Below the pieces are notes generated by a model. It was not told where the DNA came from. It made no database searches and worked only from the letters and a program-made list of their open reading frames with translations. A DNA stretch of 52,599 nt from Cellulomonas sp. B6 (GTDB taxonomy: Bacteria > Actinomycetota > Actinomycetes > Actinomycetales > Cellulomonadaceae), in contig NZ_LNTD01000104.1 of the NCBI RefSeq assembly GCF_001462455.1, positions 1-52,599 of the forward strand. The letters are read 5' to 3'. Position numbers and translations under genes: made by a program. Shown in pieces: positions 33,734-42,511 of the stretch (position 1 is the stretch's first letter; every line of letters starts with the position of its first letter).

Positions 33734-35395
33734 TCAGTGGGACGTCGCCTTCTCGGCGCCCGCACCGGTCAGGGAGCGGACCTCCATCTCGGCGAACTTC
33801 TCGGGGTGCGGCTTCTCCTTCGACAGCAGCGTGCCGACGATCCCGAGCAGGAACGCCAGCGGGATCGACACGATGCCCGGGTTCTCGAGCGGGAAGACCG
33901 CGAAGTCGACGCCGGTGTCCCGGATCATCGACAGGCTCTCGCCCGTCGCCGGGTCGACCTTGCCGGAGACGACCGGCGAGAACGTGATGAGCAGGATGCA
34001 CGACACCAGGCCGCCGTACATGCTCCACAGCGCACCCGCGGTGTTGAACCGCTTCCAGAACAGCGAGTACACGATCGTCGGCAGGTTCGCCGACGCCGCG
34101 ACCGCGAAGGCCAGCGCGACGAGGAACGCGACGTTCTGACCGTTGGCGAAGATCCCGCCGACGATCGCCAGCGCACCGATCGCGACGACCGTGATGCGCG
34201 CGACGCGCACCTCGCCGTCGGGGGCGACCTCGCCGCGCTTGATGACCGACGCGTAGATGTCGTGCGCGAACGACGCGGCGGCGGTGATGGTCAGGCCGGC
34301 GACCACCGCGAGGATCGTCGCGAACGCGACGGCCGAGATGATGCCGAGCAGGAACACCCCGCCGAGCTCGTAGGCCAGCAGCGGTGCCGCCGAGTTCGCC
34401 TTGCCGGGGGCCCCGAGGATCCTCTCGGAGCCGACGATCGCGCCGGCGCCGTAGCCGAGCACGAGCGTGAACAGGTAGAAGATCCCGATCAGCCAGATCG
34501 CCCACACGACCGAGCGACGCGCCTCCTTGGCCGACGGCACGGTGTAGAAGCGCATCAGCACGTGCGGCAGGCCCGCGGTGCCGAGGACGAGCGCGAGCGC
34601 GAGCGACAGGAAGTTCAGCTGCGTGAGCGCCGACGCGCCGTACTGCCGGCCCGGTTCGATGAGGGTCTCGCCCCCCTCGCCCGCGGTGTCGATCGCGCCC
34701 TGCAGCAGCGCGGACAGGTCGAACCCGTACCGCGCGAGCACCCAGACCGTCATGACCCCGGCGCCGGCGATGAGCAGGATCGCCTTGATGATCTGCACCC
34801 AGGTGGTGCCCTTCATGCCGCCGACCAGGACGTACATGATCATGAGCGCACCGACGACCGCGATGACGAGCCCCTGCGCGGCCGCGTTGTCGATGCCGAG
34901 CAGCAGCGCGACCAGCCCGCCGGCGCCCGCCATCTGCGCGAGCAGGTAGAAGAAGACGACCGCGAGCGTCGAGAGCGCCGCGGCCATGCGCACGGGGCGC
35001 TGCCGCAGCCGGAACGACAGCACGTCGGCCATCGTGAACCGGCCCGTGTTGCGCAGCAGCTCGGCCACGAGCAGCAGCGCGACGAGCCAGGCGACGAGGA
35101 AGCCGATCGAGTAGAGGAAGCCGTCGTACCCGTAGACCGCGATGGCGCCGCAGATCCCGAGGAAGGACGCCGCCGAGAGGTAGTCGCCGGCGATCGCGGT
35201 GCCGTTCTGCGGGCCGGTGAACGAGCGTCCGGCCGCGTAGTAGTCGGCCGCGCTGCGGTTGTTCCGCGACGCCCGGAACACGATGACCATCGTCACGAGC
35301 ACGAACGCGCCGAAGATCGCGATGTTGACGACGGGCTCGCCGACCTGCTCGGCGGGTGCCGTGGCGGCGAGGACCGCGACGGTGGGCGCGCTCAT
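33734..35395 (-). CDS. actP: Sodium:solute symporter, cation/acetate ActP type
   Basis: A 553-aa SSF-family symporter with about 13 membrane helices. The N-terminal RASRNNRSAADYYAAGRSF and the GDYLSAASFLGICG segment are ActP/SSF hallmarks; its DUF485 partner gene is directly upstream, the standard ActP arrangement. Likely Na+- or H+-driven uptake of acetate or a related short monocarboxylate. ATGA overlap with the DUF485 gene. Confidence 0.92.
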   Translation of the reverse strand: MSAPTVAVLAATAPAEQVGEPVVNIAIFGAFVLVTMVIVFRASRNNRSAADYYAAGRSFTGPQNGTAIAGDYLSAASFLGICGAIAVYGYDGFLYSIGFLVAWLVALLLVAELLRNTGRFTMADVLSFRLRQRPVRMAAALSTLAVVFFYLLAQMAGAGGLVALLLGIDNAAAQGLVIAVVGALMIMYVLVGGMKGTTWVQIIKAILLIAGAGVMTVWVLARYGFDLSALLQGAIDTAGEGGETLIEPGRQYGASALTQLNFLSLALALVLGTAGLPHVLMRFYTVPSAKEARRSVVWAIWLIGIFYLFTLVLGYGAGAIVGSERILGAPGKANSAAPLLAYELGGVFLLGIISAVAFATILAVVAGLTITAAASFAHDIYASVIKRGEVAPDGEVRVARITVVAIGALAIVGGIFANGQNVAFLVALAFAVAASANLPTIVYSLFWKRFNTAGALWSMYGGLVSCILLITFSPVVSGKVDPATGESLSMIRDTGVDFAVFPLENPGIVSIPLAFLLGIVGTLLSKEKPHPEKFAEMEVRSLTGAGAEKATSH

Positions 35396-35763
35396 GCGGG
35401 GCTCCCCTCACCCGCGCGGCCGGGCGTGCCCTCGCGCAGGATCGCGCCGGACTCGATGTGCTCGCGCAGGCGCTCGGCGACCGGGTCCTGGGTCCGGTTC
35501 GCCCACCGCGCGTACGCCATGGTGATGACGAACGTCGAGACGAACTGCCCGAGCCCGAGCAGCAGGCCGACGGTGACGTTCCCCGCGACCCGCGTGCTCA
35601 TGAACCCGTGCGCGTAGTTGGCGAGCAGGACGTAGAGGAAGTACCAGACGAGGAACAGCGCGGTCAGCGGGAAGACGAACCGCCGGAACCGACGTCGCAG
35701 CTCCTGGAACTCGGCCGAGCGCTGGACGCGCTGGTAGTCGGTCTCCTGGGGACTCTCGGACAC
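35392..35763 (-). CDS. DUF485 membrane protein, ActP partner
   Basis: A 123-aa protein with two membrane helices and the DUF485 pattern (EFQELRRRFRRFVFPLTALFLV, NVTVGLLLGLGQFVSTF). Such proteins are encoded just before SSF acetate symporters. The GTG at 35763 is chosen because GGAGG lies 6 bp upstream; an in-frame ATG at 35895 has none and would add 44 residues. Confidence 0.9.
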   Translation of the reverse strand: MSESPQETDYQRVQRSAEFQELRRRFRRFVFPLTALFLVWYFLYVLLANYAHGFMSTRVAGNVTVGLLLGLGQFVSTFVITMAYARWANRTQDPVAERLREHIESGAILREGTPGRAGEGSPA

Positions 35764-35977
35764 GTGCACCTCCGCGGGTCCGGTCGGCTCCGTCGCCGAC
35801 CGCAGGGGCCCCACTGTGGCGCACATCACCCCGACAATCCAGACTCGGCGGCGCGAAACGCCGAACGAGTCGTATCTGCGACCCACGCGTGTCACGCGAT
35901 CCGGTGACAGCGGGCTCGGCGGCGCCCGGAGCGGGTTGCCGAGGTCGAGCCCCAGCGCCCCGTCAGCCGGTCGCGGT

Positions 35978-35995
35978 ACCGCCCGGTCGGGCGGT
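35978..35995 (-). terminator. Hairpin after polA
   Basis: ACCGCCCG/CGGGCGGT stem with a 2-base loop, 17 bp after the polA stop, inside a 249-bp region that also must hold the DUF485-actP promoter. Confidence 0.45.
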
Positions 35996-36012
35996 CGCGA
36001 CGCCGTGCGAGG

Positions 36013-38739
36013 TCAGTGCCCCGCCGCGTGCCAGCTCGTGCCGACGCCCACCGACACGTCCAGGGGCACGTCGAGCGGACCGCCCGGCAGACCGTCGCCC
36101 GCGCGCGCCATGCTCTCGCGCACGAGCGCCTCGACCTCGTCCTGCTCGCCGTCCGCGACCTCGAGCACGAGCTCGTCGTGGACCTGCAGCAGCATGCGCG
36201 ACGCGAGCCCCCGCCGCGTGAGCTCACGGTCGACCCCGAGCATCGCGACCTTGATGAGGTCGGCGGCGCTGCCCTGGATCGGCGCGTTGAGCGCCATGCG
36301 CTCGGCCGTCTCGCGGCGCTGCCGGTTGTCGCTCGTGAGATCGGGCAGGTAGCGCCGACGACCGAGGATCGTCGCCGTGTACCCCGTCGCGCGCGCCTGG
36401 TCGACGACCCCCGTGAGGTAGTCCCGCACGCCGCCGAACCGCTCGAAGTAGTCCGCCATGAGCGCCGACGCCTCGCCGACCTCGATCGACAGCTGCTGCG
36501 ACAGCCCGTACGACGAGAGCCCGTACGCGAGCCCGTAGCTCATCGCCTTGATCTTCGAGCGCATCGCCGACGTCACCTCGTCGGTCGGCACGCCGAACAC
36601 GCGCGACCCGACGTAGCTGTGCAGGTCCTCGCCCGAGCGGAACGCCTCGATGAGGCCCTCGTCGCCCGACAGGTGCGCCATGATCCGCATCTCGATCTGC
36701 GAGTAGTCGGCCGTGAGCAGCGTCGCGTAGCCCGGGCCGACCACGAACGTCCGCCGGATCTGCCGGCCCGCCTCGGTGCGGATCGGGATGTTCTGCAGGT
36801 TCGGGTCGGCCGACGACAGCCGCCCGGTCGCCGCGATGGTCTGCTGGAAGGTCGTGTGGATGCGCCCGTCGTCGCCGATCGACCGCAGCAGCCCCTCGAC
36901 GGTCTGCCGGAGCCGGATCGTGTCGCGGTGCGCGAGCAGGTGCTCGAGGAACGGGTGCCCGGTGCGCGCGAACAGGTCGGTCAGCGCGGCGGCGTCGGTC
37001 GTGTACCCCGTCTTGATGCGCTTGGTCTTCGGCATCCCCAGCTGGTCGAACAGCACCTCCTGGAGCTGCTTCGGCGAGCCGAGGTTCACCTCGCGCCCGA
37101 TGACCGCGTAGGCGTCCGCCGCCGCGGCCTGCACCTGCCCGTCGAACTCGCGCTCGAGCGACACGAGGTCGTCGTGGTCGATCGCGATGCCCGTGCGCTC
37201 CATGCGCGCGAGCACCTCCTGCAGCGGCAGCTCGAGGTCGACGAGCAGGCCGGACGCACCGCGGTCGGCCACCTCGGCGCCGAGCACCTCGACGAGGTCG
37301 CGCACGGCAGCGGCACGCACCGCCGCACGTCGGCCCTCGTCCGCGCCGTCGACTTCGAGGTCGAGGGCGCCCTGCCCCGCCGAGGAGTCGTCGTCGCCGC
37401 CGAGCTCACGGTGCAGGTAGCCGATCGCGAGGTCGGGCAGGTCGTAGGCACGACGGTCGGGCTGGCACAGGTACGCCGCGAGCTCGGTGTCGTACACCAC
37501 CCCGTGCAGGGGCAGCCCGCGGCCGTCCAGCGCGTGCCACGCCTCCTTGGCCGCGTGCACCGCCTTGCCCCGCTCGGGGTCCGCGAGCCAGGCCGCGAGC
37601 GCCGCCTCGTCGGCCGGGTCGATCGCCGCGAGGTCGTACGCGACGGCCTGGCCCGCGCCGTCCGCGACCGCGACTCCCCAGGCGTCCCCGCGGCCGGGCG
37701 CACCCGACCCGCGCACGTCCAGGCCCAGGACCTCGTCCCGTCGCGCGTCGAGCCAGGCTCCGAGCCCGCCGACGCCTGCCTCGACGAGGTCGAGCGCGGC
37801 GGCGGTCGCGACGCGCTCCTCGCGGCCCTCGTCGGGGAGCATCGCGAACAGCCGGTCGCGCAGGGTCCGGAACTCGAGCTCGTCGAGCAGCGCGTGGAGC
37901 GCGGCACGGTCCCACGGCCGCACGGCGAGGTCCTCGGGGCCGACGGGCAGCTCGAGGTCGACGAGCAGCCGGTTGAGCTCGCGGTTGAGCGCGACCTGCT
38001 CGACGTGCGCACGCAGCGACTCACCGGCCTTGCCGGTGATGTGCTCGGCGTTCGCGAGGACGCCGGCGAGGCCGTCGTGCTGGCCGATCCACTTGGCGGC
38101 GGTCTTGGGCCCGACACCGGGCACGCCGGGCAGGTTGTCGCTGGTCTCCCCCACGAGCGCCGCGAGGTCGGGGTACCGCTCGGGCGGGACGCCGTACTTC
38201 GCCTCGACCGCCTCGGGCGTCATGCGGGCCATCTCCGAGACGCCCCGCACCGGGTACAGCACGGTCACCGTCTCGGACACGAGCTGGAACGAGTCGCGGT
38301 CGCCCGAGCAGATCGCGACGTGCATGCCCTGCTCGCGTGCCTGCGTCGTGAGCGTCGCCAGGATGTCGTCGGCCTCGAAGCCGGGCTTGTCGAGGACCTG
38401 GACGTGCATGGTCGCCAGCAGCTGCTTGATGACGTCCACCTGGCCGCGGAACGGCTCGGGGGTCGCGGCGCGGTTGCCCTTGTACGACTCGAGGCGCTCG
38501 GTGCGGAACGTCGTGCGCCCGGCGTCGAACGCGACCGCGACGTGCGTCGGGTCCTCGTCGCGCAGCAGGTTCGCGAGCATCGACACGAAGCCGAAGACCG
38601 CGTTGGTGGGCTGACCCGAGGACGTCGCGAAGTTCTCGACCGGCAGCGCGTAGAAGGCGCGGTACGCCATCGAGTGCCCGTCGATCAGGAGCAGTCGCGG
38701 GGTCGTCGTGGTGCTGGTCGCTGGCTGGTCGGCGCTCAC
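36013..38739 (-). CDS. polA: DNA polymerase I
   Basis: A 908-aa family A polymerase: N-terminal 5' nuclease (DGHSMAYRAFYALP, with VAFDAGRTTFRTE and SGDRDSFQLVSE), a middle exonuclease-like domain lacking the usual proofreading carboxylates, and the polymerase domain with motif A (LLTADYSQIEMRIMAHL), motif B (RSKIKAMSYGLAYGLSSYGL) and motif C (QVHDELVLEV). Fills repair gaps and removes RNA primers. GTG start; TAGGTT 6 bp upstream without a ribosome site suggests leaderless mRNA. The divergent thioesterase gene is 18 bp away. Confidence 0.96.
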   Translation of the reverse strand: MSADQPATSTTTTPRLLLIDGHSMAYRAFYALPVENFATSSGQPTNAVFGFVSMLANLLRDEDPTHVAVAFDAGRTTFRTERLESYKGNRAATPEPFRGQVDVIKQLLATMHVQVLDKPGFEADDILATLTTQAREQGMHVAICSGDRDSFQLVSETVTVLYPVRGVSEMARMTPEAVEAKYGVPPERYPDLAALVGETSDNLPGVPGVGPKTAAKWIGQHDGLAGVLANAEHITGKAGESLRAHVEQVALNRELNRLLVDLELPVGPEDLAVRPWDRAALHALLDELEFRTLRDRLFAMLPDEGREERVATAAALDLVEAGVGGLGAWLDARRDEVLGLDVRGSGAPGRGDAWGVAVADGAGQAVAYDLAAIDPADEAALAAWLADPERGKAVHAAKEAWHALDGRGLPLHGVVYDTELAAYLCQPDRRAYDLPDLAIGYLHRELGGDDDSSAGQGALDLEVDGADEGRRAAVRAAAVRDLVEVLGAEVADRGASGLLVDLELPLQEVLARMERTGIAIDHDDLVSLEREFDGQVQAAAADAYAVIGREVNLGSPKQLQEVLFDQLGMPKTKRIKTGYTTDAAALTDLFARTGHPFLEHLLAHRDTIRLRQTVEGLLRSIGDDGRIHTTFQQTIAATGRLSSADPNLQNIPIRTEAGRQIRRTFVVGPGYATLLTADYSQIEMRIMAHLSGDEGLIEAFRSGEDLHSYVGSRVFGVPTDEVTSAMRSKIKAMSYGLAYGLSSYGLSQQLSIEVGEASALMADYFERFGGVRDYLTGVVDQARATGYTATILGRRRYLPDLTSDNRQRRETAERMALNAPIQGSAADLIKVAMLGVDRELTRRGLASRMLLQVHDELVLEVADGEQDEVEALVRESMARAGDGLPGGPLDVPLDVSVGVGTSWHAAGH

Positions 38740-38757
38740 GGTGCCAACCTATCTGCC

Positions 38758-39168
38758 ATGTCCGACACCGCCGCGCCCCTCACCCCACCCTCCGTCGCCG
38801 GCACGTTGATCGAGCGGATGGGCATCGAGCTCGTGGACGTGCGCCCCGACGGTGCGGTCGGCACGATGCCCGTCGCGGGCAACACCCAGCCCCACGGGCT
38901 GCTGCACGGCGGCGCGTCCGCCACGCTCGCCGAGACGCTCGGCTCGCTCGCCGCGGCCGCGCACGCCGGACCGGGCCGCGTCGCCGTCGGCGTCGAGCTC
39001 AACGCCACGCACCACCGCTCGGCGCGCGGCGGCACCGTGACCGGCACGGCACGCGCGGTGCACCGGGGACGTTCGCTCGCGACCTACGAGGTCGAGGTCA
39101 CCGACGAGGACGGCCGACGGCTCTGCACCGCGCGCCTGACCTGCATGCTCATCGACGCCCCCGCCTGA
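38758..39168 (+). CDS. PaaI-type hotdog thioesterase
   Basis: A 136-aa hotdog-fold acyl-CoA thioesterase. NTQPHGLLHGGASATLAETLGS holds the catalytic Glu and the HGG motif; NATHHRSARGGTVTG completes the PaaI/YbdB pattern. Substrate could be an aromatic acyl-CoA or DHNA-CoA. Its last 85 bp overlap the convergent GNAT gene. Confidence 0.9.
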   Translation: MSDTAAPLTPPSVAGTLIERMGIELVDVRPDGAVGTMPVAGNTQPHGLLHGGASATLAETLGSLAAAAHAGPGRVAVGVELNATHHRSARGGTVTGTARAVHRGRSLATYEVEVTDEDGRRLCTARLTCMLIDAPA

Positions 39169-39830
39169 CGCACCGGAGCGTCGTCGCCCACGGCGCGCTC
39201 ACGGGCCCGTCGGCGCCGCTCGATGAGGTCCTCGATCCCGCGGACCGAGGACCGACGCGCCGGCGCGGGCACGTCCATCGCGAGCCGCCGCTGCAGGGCG
39301 GCCGTGCTCACGACGCGGTGACCGCCGGCCGGCGCGAAGCCCAGCCGGGCGAGGAACCGCTGCATGCCGCGCGAGCCGGGCAGCGGCGCCGCGTACACGT
39401 CGGTGGCGCCCGCCTCGTCGGCGAGCTCGGCGGCCGCCTGCAGCATCGCGTGCCCGAGACCCCGGCGCCGCCACTGCGGGCGCACGTACACGGCGTCGAG
39501 GCTGACGACCGACCGTGACAGCAGGCCGGGGACGAGCGCGCGGCACAGCACGAGACCGGCCAGCTCGTCGTCGCACGTCGCCACGAGCACCGTGCCGCCG
39601 TCGACCGAGCCGAGCACCGCCAGCTGGTCGCGCAGCTCGTCGCGGTCGTCCGTGCAGAGCTGACGGCCCACCCCGGACTCGGCACGCGCCTGCAGGCAGA
39701 GGTCGACGAGGTCCTCGAGGTCGGACGCCGTCGCGCGTCGGACGTGCACACCTGGCCGCACTGCGGGCCTCCCGGGGACGAAGGGGCGGTCACGGCGCCG
39801 TTCTCCCCCGGGCGGCGCCAGGACGATCAT
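39084..39830 (-). CDS. GNAT-family N-acetyltransferase
   Basis: About 248 aa. The acetyl-CoA loop is RPQWRRRGLGHAMLQAA, with SLDAVYV before it (motif A). The N-terminal 30 residues are basic and Pro/Gly-rich, so translation may begin further in; the ATG at 39830 is simply the most upstream candidate, without a good ribosome site. The C-terminal 60 residues are low complexity and are encoded over the 3' end of the convergent thioesterase gene. Confidence 0.78.
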   Translation of the reverse strand: MIVLAPPGGERRRDRPFVPGRPAVRPGVHVRRATASDLEDLVDLCLQARAESGVGRQLCTDDRDELRDQLAVLGSVDGGTVLVATCDDELAGLVLCRALVPGLLSRSVVSLDAVYVRPQWRRRGLGHAMLQAAAELADEAGATDVYAAPLPGSRGMQRFLARLGFAPAGGHRVVSTAALQRRLAMDVPAPARRSSVRGIEDLIERRRRARERAVGDDAPVRQAGASMSMQVRRAVQSRRPSSSVTSTS

Positions 39831-39962
39831 GGCCCACCGCGCCCGCCGTGCCTAGTGGCCCGGCGTGCCCCGTCCCGGTGAACCCGGTCACGACCTCCGG
39901 GCGCCGAGTCGTCGCGGACATTCACGCGAAACATCTGCCACGGAACGCTCGCGCCCCGGAAA

Positions 39963-39990
39963 TGAACAGGACACAATTCGTCCCTATCGT
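39963..39990 (+). promoter_or_regulatory. Candidate promoter of the liv operon
   Basis: TGAACA (39963-39968) and TATCGT (39985-39990) with a 16-bp spacer in the 242-bp region before livH. Only a moderate match to the housekeeping consensus, but it is the AT-richest part. Confidence 0.3.
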
Positions 39991-40072
39991 CTGCTGACCG
40001 GTGGGCGAGGGCCCACCACATCGACGTGCGGCGCCCCGGCGCCCGTGCCCGACCACCAGGACGGAGGTCACC

Positions 40073-41509
40073 GTGCGAGCAGCCGCGAGCCGGGACCGGA
40101 CCGTCGCCCTGCGACGCGGAGGTGCGGCCGTCGTGCTGGCCCTCCTCACGGCCCTGACGACGCTCGGCGTCGCGGGGTCCGCGCAGGCGGCGACCACACC
40201 GTGCAGCCCCGACGACGCCACCGCGTGCCTCAACCTGACCGCGACGGTGCCCGGCACCGGTCCCGTCGCGGGGGTGGCCCTGACCGTCGAGGGCGAGGGA
40301 ACGACGGTGGCGGCCACCACGGACGCGGCCGGCAAGGCCGCCGTGCCGCTCACGGTCGCGGGCGAGTACACCGTGACCGTGGACGAGTCGACGTTGCCGG
40401 CGGGCACGGCCCTGAAGGACCCGGCCGCGAACCCCGCGACCGTCACGGTCGCGCTGGGACGCTCGGCGGGCCGGATCGTCCAGGTGGTGCCCGCCGGTGA
40501 GGCCGGTGCGGAGCCCACGACCGGTGCACCGACGAGCGGGACGACGGCGTCTCCCGCGCCCGGCGCGTCGGCCGACGCGGACGCCGGTGCGGAGGCCGAG
40601 GCCAGCGCCGAGGCGTCCGCCGGCCCGGGCACCAACCGGTACGCCCAGCTGCTGCTCGCGGGCACCGTCTTCGGCGTGCTGCTCGCGCTCGCGTCGCTCG
40701 GGGCGAACCTCATCTACGGGACCACCGGGCTGTCGAACTTCGCGCACGGCGAGCTCGTGACGCTGGGCGGCATGACGGCGTTCATGGCCGTGCAGTGGTG
40801 GCACCTGCCGCTGTGGCTCGCGATCGTCGTGGCCACCGCGGCCGGTGGCCTGGCCGGCTGGCTGCTCAACACGCTCCTGTTCGCGCCGCTGCGACGGCGC
40901 GGCGTCGGCATCACGCAGCAGATGATCGTGACGATCGGCCTGTCCCTCGCGCTGCTGTCGGCGTTCCTGTTCTTCTTCGGCGCCCAGCCCGCACCGATCG
41001 TGTCGGGGATCTCGCAGCGCATGCAGCTGGGACCCGTGCAGATCTCGGCCCAGTCGCTGATCTCGGTGGCGATCGCGCTCGTCGTGCTCGCGGCCGTGGC
41101 GTTCACGCTCGCGCGGACACGTCTGGGGCGCGCGACGCGCGCGGTCTCCGACAACCCCGCGCTGGCCGCCGCGACCGGGATCAAGGTCGAGTCCGTCATC
41201 AGCCGGGTGTGGGTGGCGTCCGCGGCGCTCGCCTCGCTCGGCGGCGTCCTGCTGGCGCTCTACCTCAACACGACGCGCTTCAACTTCGGCTCGACGCTCC
41301 TGCTGCTGATGTTCGCCGCGATCACGCTGGGCGGGCTCGGGTCGCCGCTCGGCGCGGTGCTCGGCGCGCTCGTCATCGGGCTGGTCGTCGAGCTCTCGAC
41401 CCTCGTGCTGCCGAGCGACATGCGGTACGCCAGCGCGCTCGTCATCCTCATCCTCGTCCTGCTGCTGCGGCCGCAGGGCATCCTCGGGCGCGCCGAGCGC
41501 ATCGGCTAG
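40073..41509 (+). CDS. livH: LivH-type ABC permease with a secreted N-terminal domain
   Basis: A 478-aa protein, about 180 residues longer than LivH. Residues 1-40 are a signal peptide (basic start, VVLALLTALTTLGVAG, AQA-type cleavage). Residues 44-140 form an extracellular beta-rich segment with a short-range cysteine pair (Cys44, Cys52) and a Cna-B/transthyretin-like pattern (VAGVALTVEGEG, AGEYTVTVDESTLPAGTALKD). Residues 143-186 are an Ala/Glu/Asp/Pro linker. From 190 the LivH permease follows (GLSNFAHGELVTLGGM, RAVSDNPALAAATGI). The GTG at 40073 has GGAGGT 4 bp upstream. Confidence 0.9.
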   Translation: MRAAASRDRTVALRRGGAAVVLALLTALTTLGVAGSAQAATTPCSPDDATACLNLTATVPGTGPVAGVALTVEGEGTTVAATTDAAGKAAVPLTVAGEYTVTVDESTLPAGTALKDPAANPATVTVALGRSAGRIVQVVPAGEAGAEPTTGAPTSGTTASPAPGASADADAGAEAEASAEASAGPGTNRYAQLLLAGTVFGVLLALASLGANLIYGTTGLSNFAHGELVTLGGMTAFMAVQWWHLPLWLAIVVATAAGGLAGWLLNTLLFAPLRRRGVGITQQMIVTIGLSLALLSAFLFFFGAQPAPIVSGISQRMQLGPVQISAQSLISVAIALVVLAAVAFTLARTRLGRATRAVSDNPALAAATGIKVESVISRVWVASAALASLGGVLLALYLNTTRFNFGSTLLLLMFAAITLGGLGSPLGAVLGALVIGLVVELSTLVLPSDMRYASALVILILVLLLRPQGILGRAERIG

Positions 41510-41524
41510 CGGGAGGTCGTCGCC

Positions 41525-42511
41525 ATGGACTTCGGACAGCTCTTCACCAACGTCCTCAACGAGATGCTGGGGCCGACGGCGATCGCGTACGCGCTCGCCG
41601 CCATCGGCCTCAACTTCCACTTCGGGCTCACGGGCCTGATCAACATGGGTCAGGCCGGGTTCATGCTGCTCGGCGCCTACGGCTTCGCGATCGCGACCGT
41701 GCACGGCGCGCCGCTGTGGCTCGCGTTCCTGGTCGCCGTCGCAGCGGCGGTCGTGTTCGCGCTCCTGCTCGGCCTGCCGACGCTGAAGCTGCGCGGCGAC
41801 TACCTCGCGATCGTCACGATCGCAGCGGCCGAGATCGTCCGCATGGTCGGTCGCTCCACCGCGCTCACCGACGTCACGGGCGGCTCCGAGGGGCTCACGG
41901 GCAACGTCTTCAAGCACACCTTCCAGGACGCCTCGCCCTTCCCGGACGACCGGTGGAGCCTCGGGCCCATCACGCTGGCGACGAACGCCTCGAACTCGTG
42001 GTGGCTGCGGATCGTCGGATGGACCCTCGTGCTGCTCGCGTGCCTGCTCGTCTGGCGCCTGATCCGCAGCCCGTGGGGGCGCGTGCTCAAGGGCATCCGG
42101 GAGGACGAGGACGCGGTGCGCGCCCTGGGCAAGAACGTGTACGGCTACAAGCTGCAGGCGCTGGTCCTCGGCGGCGTGTTCGGCGCGCTCGGCGGCATCG
42201 TGTTCGTCCTGGCGAGCTCGGTGCAGGCCGACTCCCTGGGGCGCCCCGTCACGTTCAACACCTGGACGATCCTGCTGCTGGGCGGCGCCGCCACCGTGCT
42301 CGGCCCCGTCCTCGGGTCGCTGCTGTTCTGGGGTGCGCTGATCTTCGTGCGCGGGTTCCTTCGCGGGGTCGTGCCGCCGGACGCGCTGACCGTGCAGCAG
42401 ATCGAGCAGATCGGCTGGGTGCTCGTCGGCCTGACCCTCATGCTGCTCATCGTGTTCCGGCCCCAGGGCATCCTGGGCGACAAGAAGGAGCTGGCGATCA
42501 ATGCCCGCTAA
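41525..42511 (+). CDS. livM: LivM-type ABC permease
   Basis: A 328-aa permease with about nine hydrophobic segments; GLTGLINMGQAGFMLLGAYGF and the ATPase loop SPWGRVLKGIREDEDAVRALG are LivM hallmarks. Starts 15 bp after livH with GGGAGG 8 bp upstream. Forms the membrane channel with LivH. Overlaps livG by 11 bp. Confidence 0.94.
   Translation: MDFGQLFTNVLNEMLGPTAIAYALAAIGLNFHFGLTGLINMGQAGFMLLGAYGFAIATVHGAPLWLAFLVAVAAAVVFALLLGLPTLKLRGDYLAIVTIAAAEIVRMVGRSTALTDVTGGSEGLTGNVFKHTFQDASPFPDDRWSLGPITLATNASNSWWLRIVGWTLVLLACLLVWRLIRSPWGRVLKGIREDEDAVRALGKNVYGYKLQALVLGGVFGALGGIVFVLASSVQADSLGRPVTFNTWTILLLGGAATVLGPVLGSLLFWGALIFVRGFLRGVVPPDALTVQQIEQIGWVLVGLTLMLLIVFRPQGILGDKKELAINAR

Noticed and set aside
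36016..39168. A 1050-codon plus-strand frame over polA
   Set aside because: Only the last 136 codons (from 38758) are a real gene; the rest is antisense to polA and has no motif.
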